DNA from: Hyphomicrobiales bacterium
GTDB lineage: Bacteria > Pseudomonadota > Alphaproteobacteria > Rhizobiales > Rhizobiaceae
Assembly: GCA_900468285.1 (NCBI GenBank)
Contig: UBTF01000007.1
Span: 1-64,000, forward strand
DNA length: 64,000 nucleotides
Direction of reading: 5' to 3'
A program made the translations under genes and the position numbers. Positions 45,489 through 54,881 of this stretch are shown piece after piece. Under the pieces are notes generated by a model. The model saw nothing but the letters and a program-made list of their open reading frames with translations. It did not search any database and had not been told where the DNA came from. The first letter of the stretch is position 1; each line of letters begins with the position of its first letter.

Positions 45489-47912
45489 TCAGGCGCGCAG
45501 CACGCCGCCTGTCGACTTCTCGACATTGCCGACGATTTTTGCCGTCAGCGCTTCGAAGTCTTCATCCGTCAGGGTCTTGTCGACCGGCTGGATCTGGACT
45601 TCGATGGCGATGGACTTCTTGTTTTCGCCGACGGATGCGCCTTCGAAGACGTCGAAGACATTGACGCCGGTGACGAGCTTGCGGTCGGCGCTGGTTGCGG
45701 CCTTGATGATGGCACCCGCCTCAACCGTACGATCGACCACGACGGCAAAGTCTCGCTTGACCGCCTGGAAGGGCGACAGTTCAAGCGCGGGCTTGGTGCG
45801 GGTGGCCTTCTTCTTCGGCTCCGGCATGGCATCGAGATAGATTTCGAAACCGGCATAGACGCCCGAGACATCCAGTTCGGACAGGGTCTTCGGGTGGAAC
45901 TCACCGAAATAACCGAGAATGACCTTCGGACCCATCTTGATCGTGCCGGAGCGGCCGGGGTGATACCAGTTTGGCGCGCCCGCTTCGATCTGCACATTGC
46001 TCATCGGCAGGCCACAGGCTTCGATGACAGCCAGCGCATCCGCCTTGGCATCGTACACATCAACAGGCTTGCCGCCGCCCTTGGCCGCGTTGGACCACAT
46101 GCGACCGGAACCGGCAATGGATGCCGTGCCACGACGCACGCCGCCTGCGACGCGACGCTGGCCTTCCGGCGTATCACCTTCATAGGTGCCGGAGACTTCG
46201 AAGATCGCGACATCGCCATGGCCCTTGTCGGCATTGCGCTGTGCGGCGGTCAAAAGACCGGGAAGCAGCGAGGGGCGCATATCCGACATGTCGGCTGCGA
46301 TGGGGTTGGCAAGCTTGAGCGCGGGCGTGCCGCCACCGAAAAGCTTTGCCTGTGCTTCCGGGATGAACGACCATGTTACGGCTTCCAGCATACCGCGGGA
46401 GGCAAGCGAACGCTTGGCCGTACGTGTGCGGATCTGCAGAGTCGTCAGGATGCGGCCATTGACGGCACCGAAGCTTTCCAGCGGCTCCGGCTTGATGTTA
46501 TCGACGCCATGAATGCGCATGACCTCTTCCACCAGATCAGCCTTGCCATCCACATCAGGACGCCAGGAGGGGACCGAGACGCTGACGCGCTCGCCCGAAC
46601 CTTCAACGCCGAAGCCGAGGCCCTTGAGGATATCGAGCGTTTCCTGCGCCGATACATCCAGACCCGTCAGGCGCTTGACTTCGGAGAGCGGGAAATCGAT
46701 CCACTTGGGCTCGAAGCCCTTGTAACCGACAACTTTCGCTTCTGCTGCCGTGCCGCCGCACAGTTCGAGCACCAGCTCCGTCGTGCGCTCCAGACCTGGC
46801 ACCATATATTCGGGATCAACGCCGCGTTCGAAGCGGTAACGGGCATCGGTGATGATGCCGAGCGAGCGACCGGTCTTGGCGATGTTGATCGGGTCCCAGA
46901 GCGCCGACTCGATCAGCACATCCGTGGTGTTTTCATCGCAGCCGGAATGTTCACCACCCATGACGCCGCCGATGGATTCGATGCCGTTATCATCGGCAAT
47001 GACGACGTTGGCGGGACCGAGCTTGTATTCGCGCTGATCCAGCGCAAGAATGGTTTCGCCTTCCTTGGCGCGGCGAACCACGAGATTGCCCTTTACCTTG
47101 GCCGCATCGAAGACGTGCATGGGGCGGCCCTGATCGAAGGTCATGTAATTGGTGATATCGACCAGCGCATTGATCGGGCGAAGACCGATGGCGAGAAGAC
47201 GCTGCTGCATCCATTTCGGGCTTGGGCCGTTCTTGACGCCGCGCACGAGACGCAAGCTAAAGCCGGGGCAAAGTGCGGCGTCATCAAGATCAAGCGTCAC
47301 ATCGACGGTGGTCTGACCTTCGACCTTGAAGCCCGGTGCGGGCTTTGTCTTCAGCGTGCCGAGACCCGACGCTGCAAGATCGCGGGCAATGCCGTAGATC
47401 GAGGTGCAATCCGGGCGGTTCGGCGTGAGGTTGATTTCGATGACGGGATCATCAAGACCCGCATAGCTCGCAAAGGACGTACCAACAGGCGCATCGTCAG
47501 GCAGATCGATAATGCCATCATGGCTGTCGGACATGTTGAGCTCTTTTTCCGAGCACATCATGCCATGGCTCTCGACACCGCGGATCTTGCCGACAGCAAG
47601 CGTCACATCGATGCCCGGAACATAGTCACCCGGACGGGCGAGAGCGCCAACGAGACCGGCGCGCGCATTGGGCGCGCCGCAGACGATCTGAACCGGATTG
47701 CCGTCCCCCGCATCAACGCTCAGCACCTTGAGACGGTCCGCTTCGGGGTGCTTTTCAGCCGTCAGGATCCTGGCGATGACGAAGGGCTTGTAGGCGGCCT
47801 TGTCATCCACGTCCTCGACTTCGAGACCGATGGCGGTGAGGCGTTCGCAAATCTGTTCGAGAGACGCATCGGTTTCCAGATGCTCTTTCAGCCAGGAGAG
47901 TGTGAATTTCAT
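45489..47912 (-). CDS. pheT: phenylalanyl-tRNA synthetase beta subunit
   Basis: An 807-residue beta subunit of the (alpha-beta)2 enzyme. The N-terminal EMAP/tRNA-binding OB domain (about 40-150), B3/4 editing domain, B5 domain ([15 protein letters not shown]), catalytic-like core and C-terminal anticodon-binding FDX-ACB domain ([21 protein letters not shown] in pieces) are all present. AAGGA precedes the ATG. It is separated from pheS by two small foreign-looking genes (DUF4160 and DUF2442), unusual for a pheST operon. Confidence 0.96.
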   Translation of the reverse strand: MKFTLSWLKEHLETDASLEQICERLTAIGLEVEDVDDKAAYKPFVIARILTAEKHPEADRLKVLSVDAGDGNPVQIVCGAPNARAGLVGALARPGDYVPGIDVTLAVGKIRGVESHGMMCSEKELNMSDSHDGIIDLPDDAPVGTSFASYAGLDDPVIEINLTPNRPDCTSIYGIARDLAASGLGTLKTKPAPGFKVEGQTTVDVTLDLDDAALCPGFSLRLVRGVKNGPSPKWMQQRLLAIGLRPINALVDITNYMTFDQGRPMHVFDAAKVKGNLVVRRAKEGETILALDQREYKLGPANVVIADDNGIESIGGVMGGEHSGCDENTTDVLIESALWDPINIAKTGRSLGIITDARYRFERGVDPEYMVPGLERTTELVLELCGGTAAEAKVVGYKGFEPKWIDFPLSEVKRLTGLDVSAQETLDILKGLGFGVEGSGERVSVSVPSWRPDVDGKADLVEEVMRIHGVDNIKPEPLESFGAVNGRILTTLQIRTRTAKRSLASRGMLEAVTWSFIPEAQAKLFGGGTPALKLANPIAADMSDMRPSLLPGLLTAAQRNADKGHGDVAIFEVSGTYEGDTPEGQRRVAGGVRRGTASIAGSGRMWSNAAKGGGKPVDVYDAKADALAVIEACGLPMSNVQIEAGAPNWYHPGRSGTIKMGPKVILGYFGEFHPKTLSELDVSGVYAGFEIYLDAMPEPKKKATRTKPALELSPFQAVKRDFAVVVDRTVEAGAIIKAATSADRKLVTGVNVFDVFEGASVGENKKSIAIEVQIQPVDKTLTDEDFEALTAKIVGNVEKSTGGVLRA

Positions 47913-47989
47913 GTGTGTCTGTCCTTAACGGTATGTGTCTCTTCTGGACTGGCTATCTTGGGCAATGACTTCAAAGAACGGTCTGGCAA

Positions 47990-48268
47990 TCATGCGGCTT
48001 GCTGTGGCGCCTTGGCGCCTGGGGCCTTGCGACCCTTCAACATCCCATCGACTGAAAGATCTTCATCGACATCAGGCCAGTGAACGCCCGAAAGCATCAA
48101 TTCAACCGTGTTGCGTTGAGCGGGCGTCGCATTCAGCAACCTCGGATACCACCACAGCGGCGTGGAAACATGTCTTCCATCGGCCAGCCGAACATGGACT
48201 TCGTGCGGATCGCACCATGCTTCAACGGGACGATCACTTTCCGGGTATGCATCATCCGAAGTACTCAT
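47990..48268 (-). CDS. DUF2442 domain protein
   Basis: A 92-residue DUF2442 protein: VEAWCDPHEVHVRLADGRHV, then PLWWYPRLLNATPAQRN, then VHWPDVDEDLSVDGML are the family landmarks. Its start overlaps the end of the DUF4160 gene by 17 bp. DUF4160-DUF2442 pairs occur widely as small, mobile two-gene modules that have been proposed to be toxin-antitoxin-like. No activity is established from the sequence. Confidence 0.85.
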   Translation of the reverse strand: MSTSDDAYPESDRPVEAWCDPHEVHVRLADGRHVSTPLWWYPRLLNATPAQRNTVELMLSGVHWPDVDEDLSVDGMLKGRKAPGAKAPQQAA

Positions 48269-48485
48269 GCCACGCCTCCATCATCTGATGTCTGTGTTCC
48301 TCAACCGTTTCCAATATACGGGTGATGTCTTTCTGATTGAAGCCCTTTGCTTTCGCCAGTCTCACTGCGTCCAACCAGACCTTTGCTTCGCAACCGTTTC
48401 CATCCACATGAATATGCGGCGGCTCATGGCCATCACCCGAGTAGAAGTGAAAACGAAGGCCATATTTGCGAAGCACGGTCGGCAT
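48252..48485 (-). CDS. DUF4160 domain protein
   Basis: A 77-residue DUF4160 protein: MPTVLRKYGLRFHFYSGDG, HEPPHIHV (conserved His pair) and EHRHQMMEAWHEYFG are typical. It begins 3 bp after the pheS stop, so it is probably translated with pheS, and overlaps the DUF2442 gene. The clustered histidines suggest metal or nucleic-acid chemistry, which is speculative. The pair sits inside the pheS-pheT operon. Confidence 0.85.
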   Translation of the reverse strand: MPTVLRKYGLRFHFYSGDGHEPPHIHVDGNGCEAKVWLDAVRLAKAKGFNQKDITRILETVEEHRHQMMEAWHEYFG

Positions 48486-48488
48486 GAC

Positions 48489-49571
48489 TTATGCGCTCAA
48501 GCCACCAAACAGGGTCGGCATGTCGAGCGGGCGGAAGCCGTAATGGGTCATCCAGCGCACATCCGCATTGAAGAAGTCCCGCAGGTCGGGCATGCCGTAT
48601 TTCAGCATGGCGATGCGGTCGAGACCCATGCCCCAGGCAAAGCCCTGATATTCGTCGGGGTCGAGACCACCGGCGCGCAGGACGTTGGGGTGGACCATGC
48701 CGCAGCCGAGGATTTCCATCCAGTCCTTGCCTTCGCCGAACTTGACGATGGGACCGGAGCGATCGCACTGGATATCCACTTCGAAAGACGGTTCGGTGAA
48801 GGGGAAGAAGGACGGGCGGAAGCGCATGACGACGCTATCGACCTCGAAGAAGGTCTTGCAGAACTCTTCCAGCACCCAGCGCAGATTGCCGACATTCGAC
48901 TTCTTGTCGATGACGAGGCCTTCGACCTGATGGAACATCGGCGAGTGGGTTGCGTCCGAGTCCTGGCGATAGGTCTTGCCGGGAATGACGATGCGGATCG
49001 GCGGCTTCTGGGCTTCCATGGTGCGAACCTGCACCGGCGATGTGTGCGTGCGCAAAACCTTGCGCTCACCGTTCTCGTCCGGCTGGAAGAAGAAGGTATC
49101 GTGCATCTCACGGGCCGGATGTCCCTCGGGGAAATTCAGCGCCGTGAAGTTATAATAGTCGGTTTCGATATCCGGGCCTTCCGCGATGGAAAAGCCCATA
49201 TCAGCGAAGATGGCTGTGATTTCATCGACGATCTGGCTGATCGGATGGATGCGGCCGCGCTCGGCAGGCGACTGACGCACCGGCAGGCTGACATCGAGCG
49301 TTTCCGCCAGGAGACGCGCGGAAATGGCCGCGTCCCTCAGTTCCGCCTTGCGAGCGGTAATGAGGTCGGTCACTTCGTTCTTGAGCTGGTTGATGGCGGC
49401 ACCGCGCGTCTGGCGTTCCTCCGGCGTCATGGAACCCAGGGTTTTCAGGAGTTCAGAGACCGAACCCTTTTTACCCATTGCCGACACGCGCACAGCTTCG
49501 ATAGACGCTTCATCCGCGGCGGCGGCGATGTCCGACATCAATTGCGATTTCAAAGTATCCAGTTCGGTCAT
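48489..49571 (-). CDS. pheS: phenylalanyl-tRNA synthetase alpha subunit
   Basis: A 360-residue catalytic alpha subunit. The N-terminal coiled coil (about 1-90) precedes the class II core: [16 protein letters not shown], the motif-2 region [34 protein letters not shown] in pieces, and [12 protein letters not shown] near the end with [14 protein letters not shown] (motif 3). It lies 20 bp after a kinase-like gene and 3 bp before the DUF4160 gene. Confidence 0.96.
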   Translation of the reverse strand: MTELDTLKSQLMSDIAAAADEASIEAVRVSAMGKKGSVSELLKTLGSMTPEERQTRGAAINQLKNEVTDLITARKAELRDAAISARLLAETLDVSLPVRQSPAERGRIHPISQIVDEITAIFADMGFSIAEGPDIETDYYNFTALNFPEGHPAREMHDTFFFQPDENGERKVLRTHTSPVQVRTMEAQKPPIRIVIPGKTYRQDSDATHSPMFHQVEGLVIDKKSNVGNLRWVLEEFCKTFFEVDSVVMRFRPSFFPFTEPSFEVDIQCDRSGPIVKFGEGKDWMEILGCGMVHPNVLRAGGLDPDEYQGFAWGMGLDRIAMLKYGMPDLRDFFNADVRWMTHYGFRPLDMPTLFGGLSA

Positions 49572-49591
49572 ATTTTCCTACCTCGCCGGGC

Positions 49592-50437
49592 TTATGCCTG
49601 CGGCTTCGGGTTCACAGCATTCTTCAGATAATCGGTCGCCTTGATAAAGCGTCGCAGATCACTACCCATCTGCACTCGCCCAATCAACCGTGCCAAAGGC
49701 AAAAAGCGGCCTAAAACATGCACCAGCCGGCGTAATTCCGCGATTGCCGCATCCGGCGCGCGCGATGCCCAGGCCTCGTAGGCCGCATCAAGCGATGGCG
49801 TCCCTTTGATCGCCCTTTGCGAAAGCGGTAAAAACAGCAGCCAGAGATCGCGCGCCTGCGCTGTTTCCAGCGGCATGACGGCTTGTGGCGTCTCTTCGAA
49901 ATCCATGAAACCAAGCCGTCCGTCACGCATGTAGAAGTCACGCACATGCGGGCGCCCGTGACACAGGCCGGCTGAATGCAGGTCGCCAAGCCCGGCCGCC
50001 ACACCGATGAGCAATTCGTCATGCGCATCCACGTCGGTCGTCTGCAACCGATCCAGTTGCTGGGCGATGGTCAGGCCGACATCTTCGAGAACGACAGCCG
50101 TTGTCGATGAATAGACGATTTGCGGCACGGGAAAACCGCGGGCTTCAAACAGCCGCATCGTCTCGACCTCCCGGCGCATCATGCCTGCGGGGTCGAGCAC
50201 AGGAGACGGGCGCATGAAGGAATAGGGCAGAAACTTCGACAGAAAGGACTGCGCCTTTGGTCCCCAGGAAGGCTTCTCCGTTCCCTGCCGCTTGATCCAG
50301 ACAGATCCGGTAGAGAGGCTGATTTTCTGTATGCGGCGCTCGCTATTGAGCAGGGCATACATCAGCGCTGTTACATCTTCGTCTTCGAGATGCACCTCGA
50401 AGCCCTGCGCTTTTTCATCTGCACTGGCTGCCAACAT
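49592..50437 (-). CDS. protein-kinase-fold protein (lipopolysaccharide kinase/RIO-like)
   Basis: A 281-residue protein resembling the BUD32/RIO/WaaP-type kinase fold. VSTGSVWIKRQG-like SLSTGSVWIKRQG supplies a lysine, AVVLEDVG a hinge-like segment, DLHSAGLCHGRPHVRDFYM the catalytic-loop equivalent (H-G-R-x-H-x-R-D), and LGFMDFEETP the metal-binding D-F-E. The pattern suggests a small-molecule or lipid kinase. ATG 50437 with AAAGG upstream is preferred over GTG 50446. It is 20 bp upstream of pheS. Confidence 0.6.
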   Translation of the reverse strand: MLAASADEKAQGFEVHLEDEDVTALMYALLNSERRIQKISLSTGSVWIKRQGTEKPSWGPKAQSFLSKFLPYSFMRPSPVLDPAGMMRREVETMRLFEARGFPVPQIVYSSTTAVVLEDVGLTIAQQLDRLQTTDVDAHDELLIGVAAGLGDLHSAGLCHGRPHVRDFYMRDGRLGFMDFEETPQAVMPLETAQARDLWLLFLPLSQRAIKGTPSLDAAYEAWASRAPDAAIAELRRLVHVLGRFLPLARLIGRVQMGSDLRRFIKATDYLKNAVNPKPQA

Positions 50438-50503
50438 GATCGCCACACCTTTGCGGATCGTCGCACCCGCCTATTGTTCCTCGCAAAGGAACCCGACAAT
50501 AAC

Positions 50504-50534
50504 AAAACCCGCACCGGTGGCCCGGCGCGGGTTT
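50504..50534 (-). terminator. terminator of the infC-rpmI-rplT operon
   Basis: On the minus strand AAACCCGCGCCGG-GCCA-CCGGTGCGGGTTTTG, a roughly 13-bp stem with one G-T pair and a T tract, 31 bp after the rplT stop. Confidence 0.82.
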
Positions 50535-50564
50535 CAAATGAACAACAATCTGTCCGCGCCGTAA

Positions 50565-50969
50565 TTACTTTACAGCGGCTTCAAACTCGTTGGCGGTGCC
50601 TGCGTCCTTGAGGTACTCAAGAGCCTTCTTTGCAGCAGTGACGAGAGCGCCGAATGCAGCAGGCTCATGGATAGCCATGTCGGACAGAACCTTACGGTCA
50701 ACTTCAATGCCAGCCTTGTTCAGGCCGTCGATGAAGCGGCCATAGGTCAGGCCAGATTCGCGAACGGCAGCATTGATACGCTGGATCCAGAGCGCGCGGA
50801 AGTTGCGCTTGTTGACCTTGCGGTCGCGGTAAGCGTACTGCTTGGAACGATCCACAGCAGCCTTTGCTGCGCGGATGGTGTTCTTGCGACGGCCGTAGAA
50901 GCCCTTGGCTGCCTTGAGTGTCTTGGTGTGCTTGGCGCGGGAAGTTACGCCACGTTTTACGCGTGCCAT
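50565..50969 (-). CDS. rplT: 50S ribosomal protein L20
   Basis: L20, 134 residues, a primary 23S rRNA-binding protein needed early in 50S assembly. The basic N-terminal extension ([16 protein letters not shown]) and RNA-binding globular domain ([20 protein letters not shown] in pieces) are normal. It is the last gene of infC-rpmI-rplT, which L20 usually autoregulates by binding the leader RNA. Confidence 0.98.
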   Translation of the reverse strand: MARVKRGVTSRAKHTKTLKAAKGFYGRRKNTIRAAKAAVDRSKQYAYRDRKVNKRNFRALWIQRINAAVRESGLTYGRFIDGLNKAGIEVDRKVLSDMAIHEPAAFGALVTAAKKALEYLKDAGTANEFEAAVK

Positions 50970-51010
50970 GTCATGATCTCCTTAAAAGTGTCCAAAAATG
51001 CGGAAGAGTC

Positions 51011-51214
51011 TTAGAGACCGTTCGGCAGGTAGTTCTTGACGACTTTCTTGCCGTCAGCTTCGGCCAGAACCATGGTTCCGCGCGCGTCGCGAATGAACTT
51101 GTTGGAACGCTTGATCATGCCGTGGCGCTTGCCGGCAGCGGCTGCGAGAACCTTGCCAGTGCCAGTGATCTTGAACCGCTTTTTAGCGGCGGACTTCGTC
51201 TTCATCTTGGGCAT
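51011..51214 (-). CDS. rpmI: 50S ribosomal protein L35
   Basis: L35, 67 residues, [20 protein letters not shown], the usual basic small subunit protein of the 50S. It lies between infC and rplT, 41 bp before rplT. Confidence 0.98.
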   Translation of the reverse strand: MPKMKTKSAAKKRFKITGTGKVLAAAAGKRHGMIKRSNKFIRDARGTMVLAEADGKKVVKNYLPNGL

Positions 51215-51408
51215 TTTGCTACTCCATTATTTGTATCGAAAGACAGGCAGACGAAGCCTGCTTTCAAGCTATTCTGGAACGGACACGGCATGCCCTGCCG
51301 GACCGTTCGGACGCGCTCCTATAACCGCGTTCACGGCAAAGAGCAACGGGGAATGAGAAATTCCCCTGCCACTTCGGCAAAACGCCTGCCCTGCAGACGT
51401 TTCTGGAC
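51215..51408 (-). other. infC-rpmI spacer with possible regulatory hairpin
   Basis: A 194-bp gap in the ribosomal operon. It contains GGGGAAT-GAGAA-ATTCCCC at 51348-51366 and further GC-rich palindromic stretches. It may hold an internal promoter or an L20 control site; neither is shown. Confidence 0.35.
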
Positions 51409-51945
51409 TTATTTCGGCGCCAGAACCATCATCATCTGACGTCCTTCGAGCTTTGGCTCGGCTTCAACCTTGGCAATTGCCAGGGTGTCTTCCTTGACCT
51501 GCAAAAGAAGCTTCATGCCGAGTTCCTGGTGGGCCATTTCGCGGCCACGGAACTTCAGCGTTACCTTCACCTTGTCGCCTTCGTCAAAGAAACGGTTCAT
51601 CGCCTTCATCTTCACCTCATAGTCATGGGTGTCGATGTTGGGGCGCATCTTGATTTCCTTGACCTCAACGATCTTCTGCTTCTTGCGCGCTTCGGCCGCC
51701 TTTTTCTGGGTCGAGTACTTCAGCTTGCCAAGATCAAGAATTTTGCAGACCGGCGGTTCCGCGTTCGGCGAAATCTCAACCAGATCAAGCCCGGCATCTT
51801 CTGCCATCTTCAAAGCCTGGTCCGTCGGCATGACGCCAAGGTTCTGGCCTTCTTCATCAATCAGCTGAATCTTGGGAATTCGAATTTCCCTGTTGGAGCG
51901 CGGGCCCTCTTTGACGGGGGCATCGGCTTTGAACGGTCTGCGAAT
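51409..51945 (-). CDS. infC: translation initiation factor IF-3, AUU start
   Basis: IF-3, 178 residues, with the N domain ([20 protein letters not shown]), linker ([10 protein letters not shown]) and C domain ([15 protein letters not shown]). The frame is open for 40 codons upstream, but conserved homology begins at [13 protein letters not shown], preceded by an ATT codon with CAGGAG nine bases upstream. IF-3 genes classically use the rare AUU start so IF-3 can discriminate against its own mRNA. That fits here. Confidence 0.93.
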   Translation of the reverse strand: MRRPFKADAPVKEGPRSNREIRIPKIQLIDEEGQNLGVMPTDQALKMAEDAGLDLVEISPNAEPPVCKILDLGKLKYSTQKKAAEARKKQKIVEVKEIKMRPNIDTHDYEVKMKAMNRFFDEGDKVKVTLKFRGREMAHQELGMKLLLQVKEDTLAIAKVEAEPKLEGRQMMMVLAPK

Positions 51946-52130
51946 GGTCGTATTCTCCTGATCTGTTTCGGGATCGCGTCGGCAAAAACAGCTTGTCGGT
52001 GCAAATGGCGGAAATGTCGTGAATGCCGCCGCGAAGTCAATAGCACGTCCGCGCAAAAAAATCACCTCCTGTCGTGCTTTTTAAGAATCTGCGCTACAGG
52101 GAGAGTAAAAAGCAGGAGAATTGGGCACCG

Positions 52131-52940
52131 ATGACTGAAGATATGGTTGAATATATTACCGTTGGCAGCGCGCAGGATGCACGCGACATCGCCATCCTCG
52201 CCCGCAAGGCCGCAACACAGGACGACGCCCCTGCACTCGTGTGGCTGGGCGGCTATCGTTCCGACATGACGGGCACCAAGGCTGTCGAACTGGACCGTTA
52301 CGCAAAAGAGGCAGGACTTGCTTGCATTCGTCTCGACTATTCCGGCCATGGCGCTTCCGGGGGTGACTTCAACAAGGGAACCATCTCGCGCTGGCTGGAA
52401 GAAACCATCGCCGTCCTGCGCCACAAGGGTGCAAAGCGCATCATTGTCGTCGGCTCCTCGATGGGCGGCTGGATAGCGCTGCGGCTGATCCAGGAACTTC
52501 GAAAGGATCCAGACGGTACCAAGGTCGCCGGTCTGCTGCTGATCGCCCCTGCCCCGGACTTTACGGCAGAACTGATCGAACCCAACCTTTCCGACGAGGA
52601 AAAGGCATCGCTCGCGGAGCGCGGCTATTTCGAAGAGCCCTCGGAATACAGTACCGAGCCCAACATCTTTACCCGCGACCTCATTGAAGACGGGCGCAAC
52701 AATCGCGTCCTCACGGGCATCATCGAAACGGGCTGCCCCGTCCACATCCTGCAGGGGATGCGCGACGAAGACGTACCCTATACCCATGCGCTGAAACTGC
52801 TCGACCACCTCCCGGCAGACGACATCGTGCTCAGCCTTATCCGCGATGGAGACCACCGATTGTCGCGTCCACAGGATATAGAGCGGATGCTGGCTGCCGC
52901 CCAATCCCTTGTTTTCTCGGCAAAACCGCAACGATCTTAA
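52131..52940 (+). CDS. alpha/beta hydrolase
   Basis: A 269-residue serine hydrolase. The nucleophile elbow is GSSMGGW (S near residue 108), LDYSGHGASGG is the oxyanion-region loop, and GDHRLSRPQDIERM gives the C-terminal His. It resembles bacterial ABHD10-like/carboxylesterase proteins. ATG 52131 is chosen; AGGAG stands 12 bases upstream. It is divergent from infC. Substrate unknown. Confidence 0.85.
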   Translation: MTEDMVEYITVGSAQDARDIAILARKAATQDDAPALVWLGGYRSDMTGTKAVELDRYAKEAGLACIRLDYSGHGASGGDFNKGTISRWLEETIAVLRHKGAKRIIVVGSSMGGWIALRLIQELRKDPDGTKVAGLLLIAPAPDFTAELIEPNLSDEEKASLAERGYFEEPSEYSTEPNIFTRDLIEDGRNNRVLTGIIETGCPVHILQGMRDEDVPYTHALKLLDHLPADDIVLSLIRDGDHRLSRPQDIERMLAAAQSLVFSAKPQRS

Positions 52941-53037
52941 CCATATTATTCATCTTGCATTCATGAATGATGAGTTCCGATTGACTCCCGCCCCTAACCT
53001 TTTTAACTTTTCGTTAAGATTTTAAGGGACGGGTTTC

Positions 53038-53652
53038 ATGATGAATGCATCACGGGCGCGGGCGCTGCTTCTGGCAGTTGCGACCGGAATAATGTCTGCG
53101 GCCTCTGCGCAGGCAGACAACATCGGCAGCCTGTCCATGGTCACAGGTGGCATTACGTCCCAGCCAATCGGCCATTATGAGTTCTGCCAGAAATACATGG
53201 ACGAGTGCGATATTCGCAGCAAGCTGACCCCGCCGCCCCGCGTGACGGAGTTCGGCTGGCAGGTCATTCGCGACGTCAACAAGGAAGTGAACGCCTCCAT
53301 TGTCGCGATGACCGATCTGGAAGTCTATGGCAAGGACGAGGTCTGGGAATATCCCAAGACCGCGGGAGACTGTGAAGACTTCGTGCTTCTGAAGCGTCGC
53401 AAGCTGATGGAACGCGGCTTTGCGGTTTCGGACCTGCTGATTACGGTCGTGCGCAAGCCGGATGGCGAAGGCCATGCCGTGCTGACAGTGCGCACCAATA
53501 ATGGCGACTTCATTCTGGACAACCTGTCCGACGATGTGAAGCTGTGGACGGACACCAACTACACCTATCTCAAGCGTCAGGCGTCCTTCAACACCGGCCG
53601 CTGGGTCTCGATTGAAGACGGGCGCGACGTTCTGGTCGGCGCTCTGCGCTAA
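53038..53652 (+). CDS. transglutaminase-like cysteine proteinase (BTLCP/LapG-like)
   Basis: A 204-residue periplasmic protein with a signal peptide (about 1-26, ending SAQAD) and the bacterial transglutaminase-like fold. The catalytic residues are visible: C112 (AGDCEDF), H146 (EGHAVL) and D161 (LDNLSDD). LapG of this family cleaves a surface adhesin under control of the c-di-GMP receptor LapD. No LapD or large adhesin is in the window, so the substrate is not known. Confidence 0.86.
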   Translation: MMNASRARALLLAVATGIMSAASAQADNIGSLSMVTGGITSQPIGHYEFCQKYMDECDIRSKLTPPPRVTEFGWQVIRDVNKEVNASIVAMTDLEVYGKDEVWEYPKTAGDCEDFVLLKRRKLMERGFAVSDLLITVVRKPDGEGHAVLTVRTNNGDFILDNLSDDVKLWTDTNYTYLKRQASFNTGRWVSIEDGRDVLVGALR

Positions 53653-53683
53653 GCCCAAAAGATTTGCGGTCAGGAGCCGCCAA

Positions 53684-54271
53684 TCATTTCGCCAGCAAGC
53701 CTGATGCCATAAGCTGGAATACATCTGCGGCCTTTACAAAGGCCGCCTTGGGATCCTCAGCGGCGGCGATCCAGAGAGCGGCGTTCAGCACGGCGCCGTT
53801 CAGCAACCATGTTGCAGCCCTTGCATCGACTTGGGCCAGCGTACCGTCATCCACCAGCGACTGAACCGTTTTTTCGATACGTTGCAGGCAGGCGGTCTGG
53901 CTTGGCCACTGCGCCGGATCGCCCAGCACAGCCGGACCATCCAGAAGCATGATGCGCTGGATTTCGGGCTCCAGAGCCATTTCAATATAGGCGAGACTTT
54001 CGGCAATCAGGCCGTCCCATGGGGTTTTTGCTGCCTGCTGGACAAGATGCATTCTTGCCAGCATTTCCGCATCGATCTGATCGATCACGGCCCTGAGCAA
54101 CCCCTTCTTGTCGCCGAAATTATGGTAGAGCGCGCCGCGCGTCAGGCCTGCCTCAGCTGTGAGATCATCCATGGATGAGGCCGCATAGCCCTTTGTTGCA
54201 AAGGATGTTCGCGCCGCAGCAACAAGCTTGGCGCGCGTTTCCTCCACCATCTGCGACCGCGTTCTTGCCAT
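53684..54271 (-). CDS. TetR family transcriptional regulator
   Basis: A 195-residue TetR repressor: N-terminal helix-turn-helix TSFATKGYAASSMDDLTAEAGLTRGALYHNFGDKKG (recognised in sections) followed by a helical ligand domain. It is divergent from a RidA-family gene. The 190-bp spacer carries three copies of CATACG-N3-CGTATG, one overlapping the ridA-side promoter, so it very likely represses itself and ridA. Confidence 0.93.
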   Translation of the reverse strand: MARTRSQMVEETRAKLVAAARTSFATKGYAASSMDDLTAEAGLTRGALYHNFGDKKGLLRAVIDQIDAEMLARMHLVQQAAKTPWDGLIAESLAYIEMALEPEIQRIMLLDGPAVLGDPAQWPSQTACLQRIEKTVQSLVDDGTLAQVDARAATWLLNGAVLNAALWIAAAEDPKAAFVKAADVFQLMASGLLAK

Positions 54272-54293
54272 GGGGCAGCCCTTCTGATTTTCA

Positions 54294-54308
54294 CATACGT
54301 CGCGTATG
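54294..54308. promoter_or_regulatory. TetR operator O1
   Basis: CATACG-TCG-CGTATG, a perfect 6-3-6 inverted repeat 22 bp upstream of the TetR start codon. Confidence 0.75.
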
Positions 54309-54311
54309 CTA

Positions 54312-54340
54312 TTGACATACGCAGCGTATGTCTATTATCT
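54312..54340 (+). promoter_or_regulatory. promoter toward ridA with embedded TetR operator O2
   Basis: TTGACA (54312-54317), a 17-bp spacer and TTATCT (54335-54340) form a good sigma-70-type promoter. Operator O2, CATACG-CAG-CGTATG at 54316-54330, fills the spacer, so repressor binding would block RNA polymerase. Confidence 0.7.
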
Positions 54341-54343
54341 GAA

Positions 54344-54358
54344 CATACGGGCCGTATA
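54344..54358. promoter_or_regulatory. TetR operator O3
   Basis: CATACG-GGC-CGTATA, one mismatch from the other two sites, just downstream of the proposed ridA-side -10. Centres of O1, O2 and O3 are 22 and 28 bp apart. Confidence 0.65.
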
Positions 54359-54464
54359 TCAGTTTCCATGACCGCCCGTAAAGCAATGAAACATCGGCGA
54401 ACCACCCGCCCGCATCTTGCGGTTTGCGGGAAGGATATCGCTGTGCATCGATCTGGAGATCACG

Positions 54465-54863
54465 ATGACCAAACGCGAAGCAATTTTCCCGCCCAACCGT
54501 CACGCACTTTATGAAAAGCATGGCTATTCCGCCGCGATCCGCTCAGGCGACCTGCTGTTTGTTTCCGGTCAGGTGGGCAGCCGCGACGATGGCTCAGCCG
54601 AACCTGACTATGCGAAACAGGTGCAGCTTGCCTTCAACAATCTGAAGGCGGTGCTGGCGGCTGCCGGTGCATCCTTCGATGATATCATCGACGTGACCAC
54701 CTTCCATACCGATCCGGAACAGCAGTTCGAGACCTTCATGGGTATCAAGGAACAGGCTTTTTCGGAAAAGCCCTATCCGAGCTGGACGGCGGTCGGTGTC
54801 AACTGGCTTGCCGGTTTCGACTTCGAAATCAAAGTCATCGCACGGCTTCCCGACGCCGGATAA
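54465..54863 (+). CDS. RidA/YjgF family protein
   Basis: A 132-residue RidA-like protein, a trimer that hydrolyses reactive enamine/imine intermediates or has related functions. SAAIRSGDLLFVSGQVG, the DVTTFHTDPEQQFETF stretch and PSWTAVGVNWLAGFDFEIKV (in pieces) are family landmarks. The catalytic arginine of classical RidA is not evident, so this may be one of the divergent subfamilies. GGAGA precedes ATG 54465. It is controlled, most likely, by the divergent TetR. Confidence 0.85.
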   Translation: MTKREAIFPPNRHALYEKHGYSAAIRSGDLLFVSGQVGSRDDGSAEPDYAKQVQLAFNNLKAVLAAAGASFDDIIDVTTFHTDPEQQFETFMGIKEQAFSEKPYPSWTAVGVNWLAGFDFEIKVIARLPDAG

Positions 54864-54881
54864 TTGGCAGCACCGTGACTG

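Noticed and set aside
45894-48083. 729-codon open frame on the plus strand opposite pheT
   Set aside because: Antisense shadow of pheT. The minus-strand frame encodes a full, conserved protein; the plus-strand product is of low complexity without domains.
48162-49631. 489-codon open frame opposite pheS
   Set aside because: Antisense shadow of pheS; no domain recognised.
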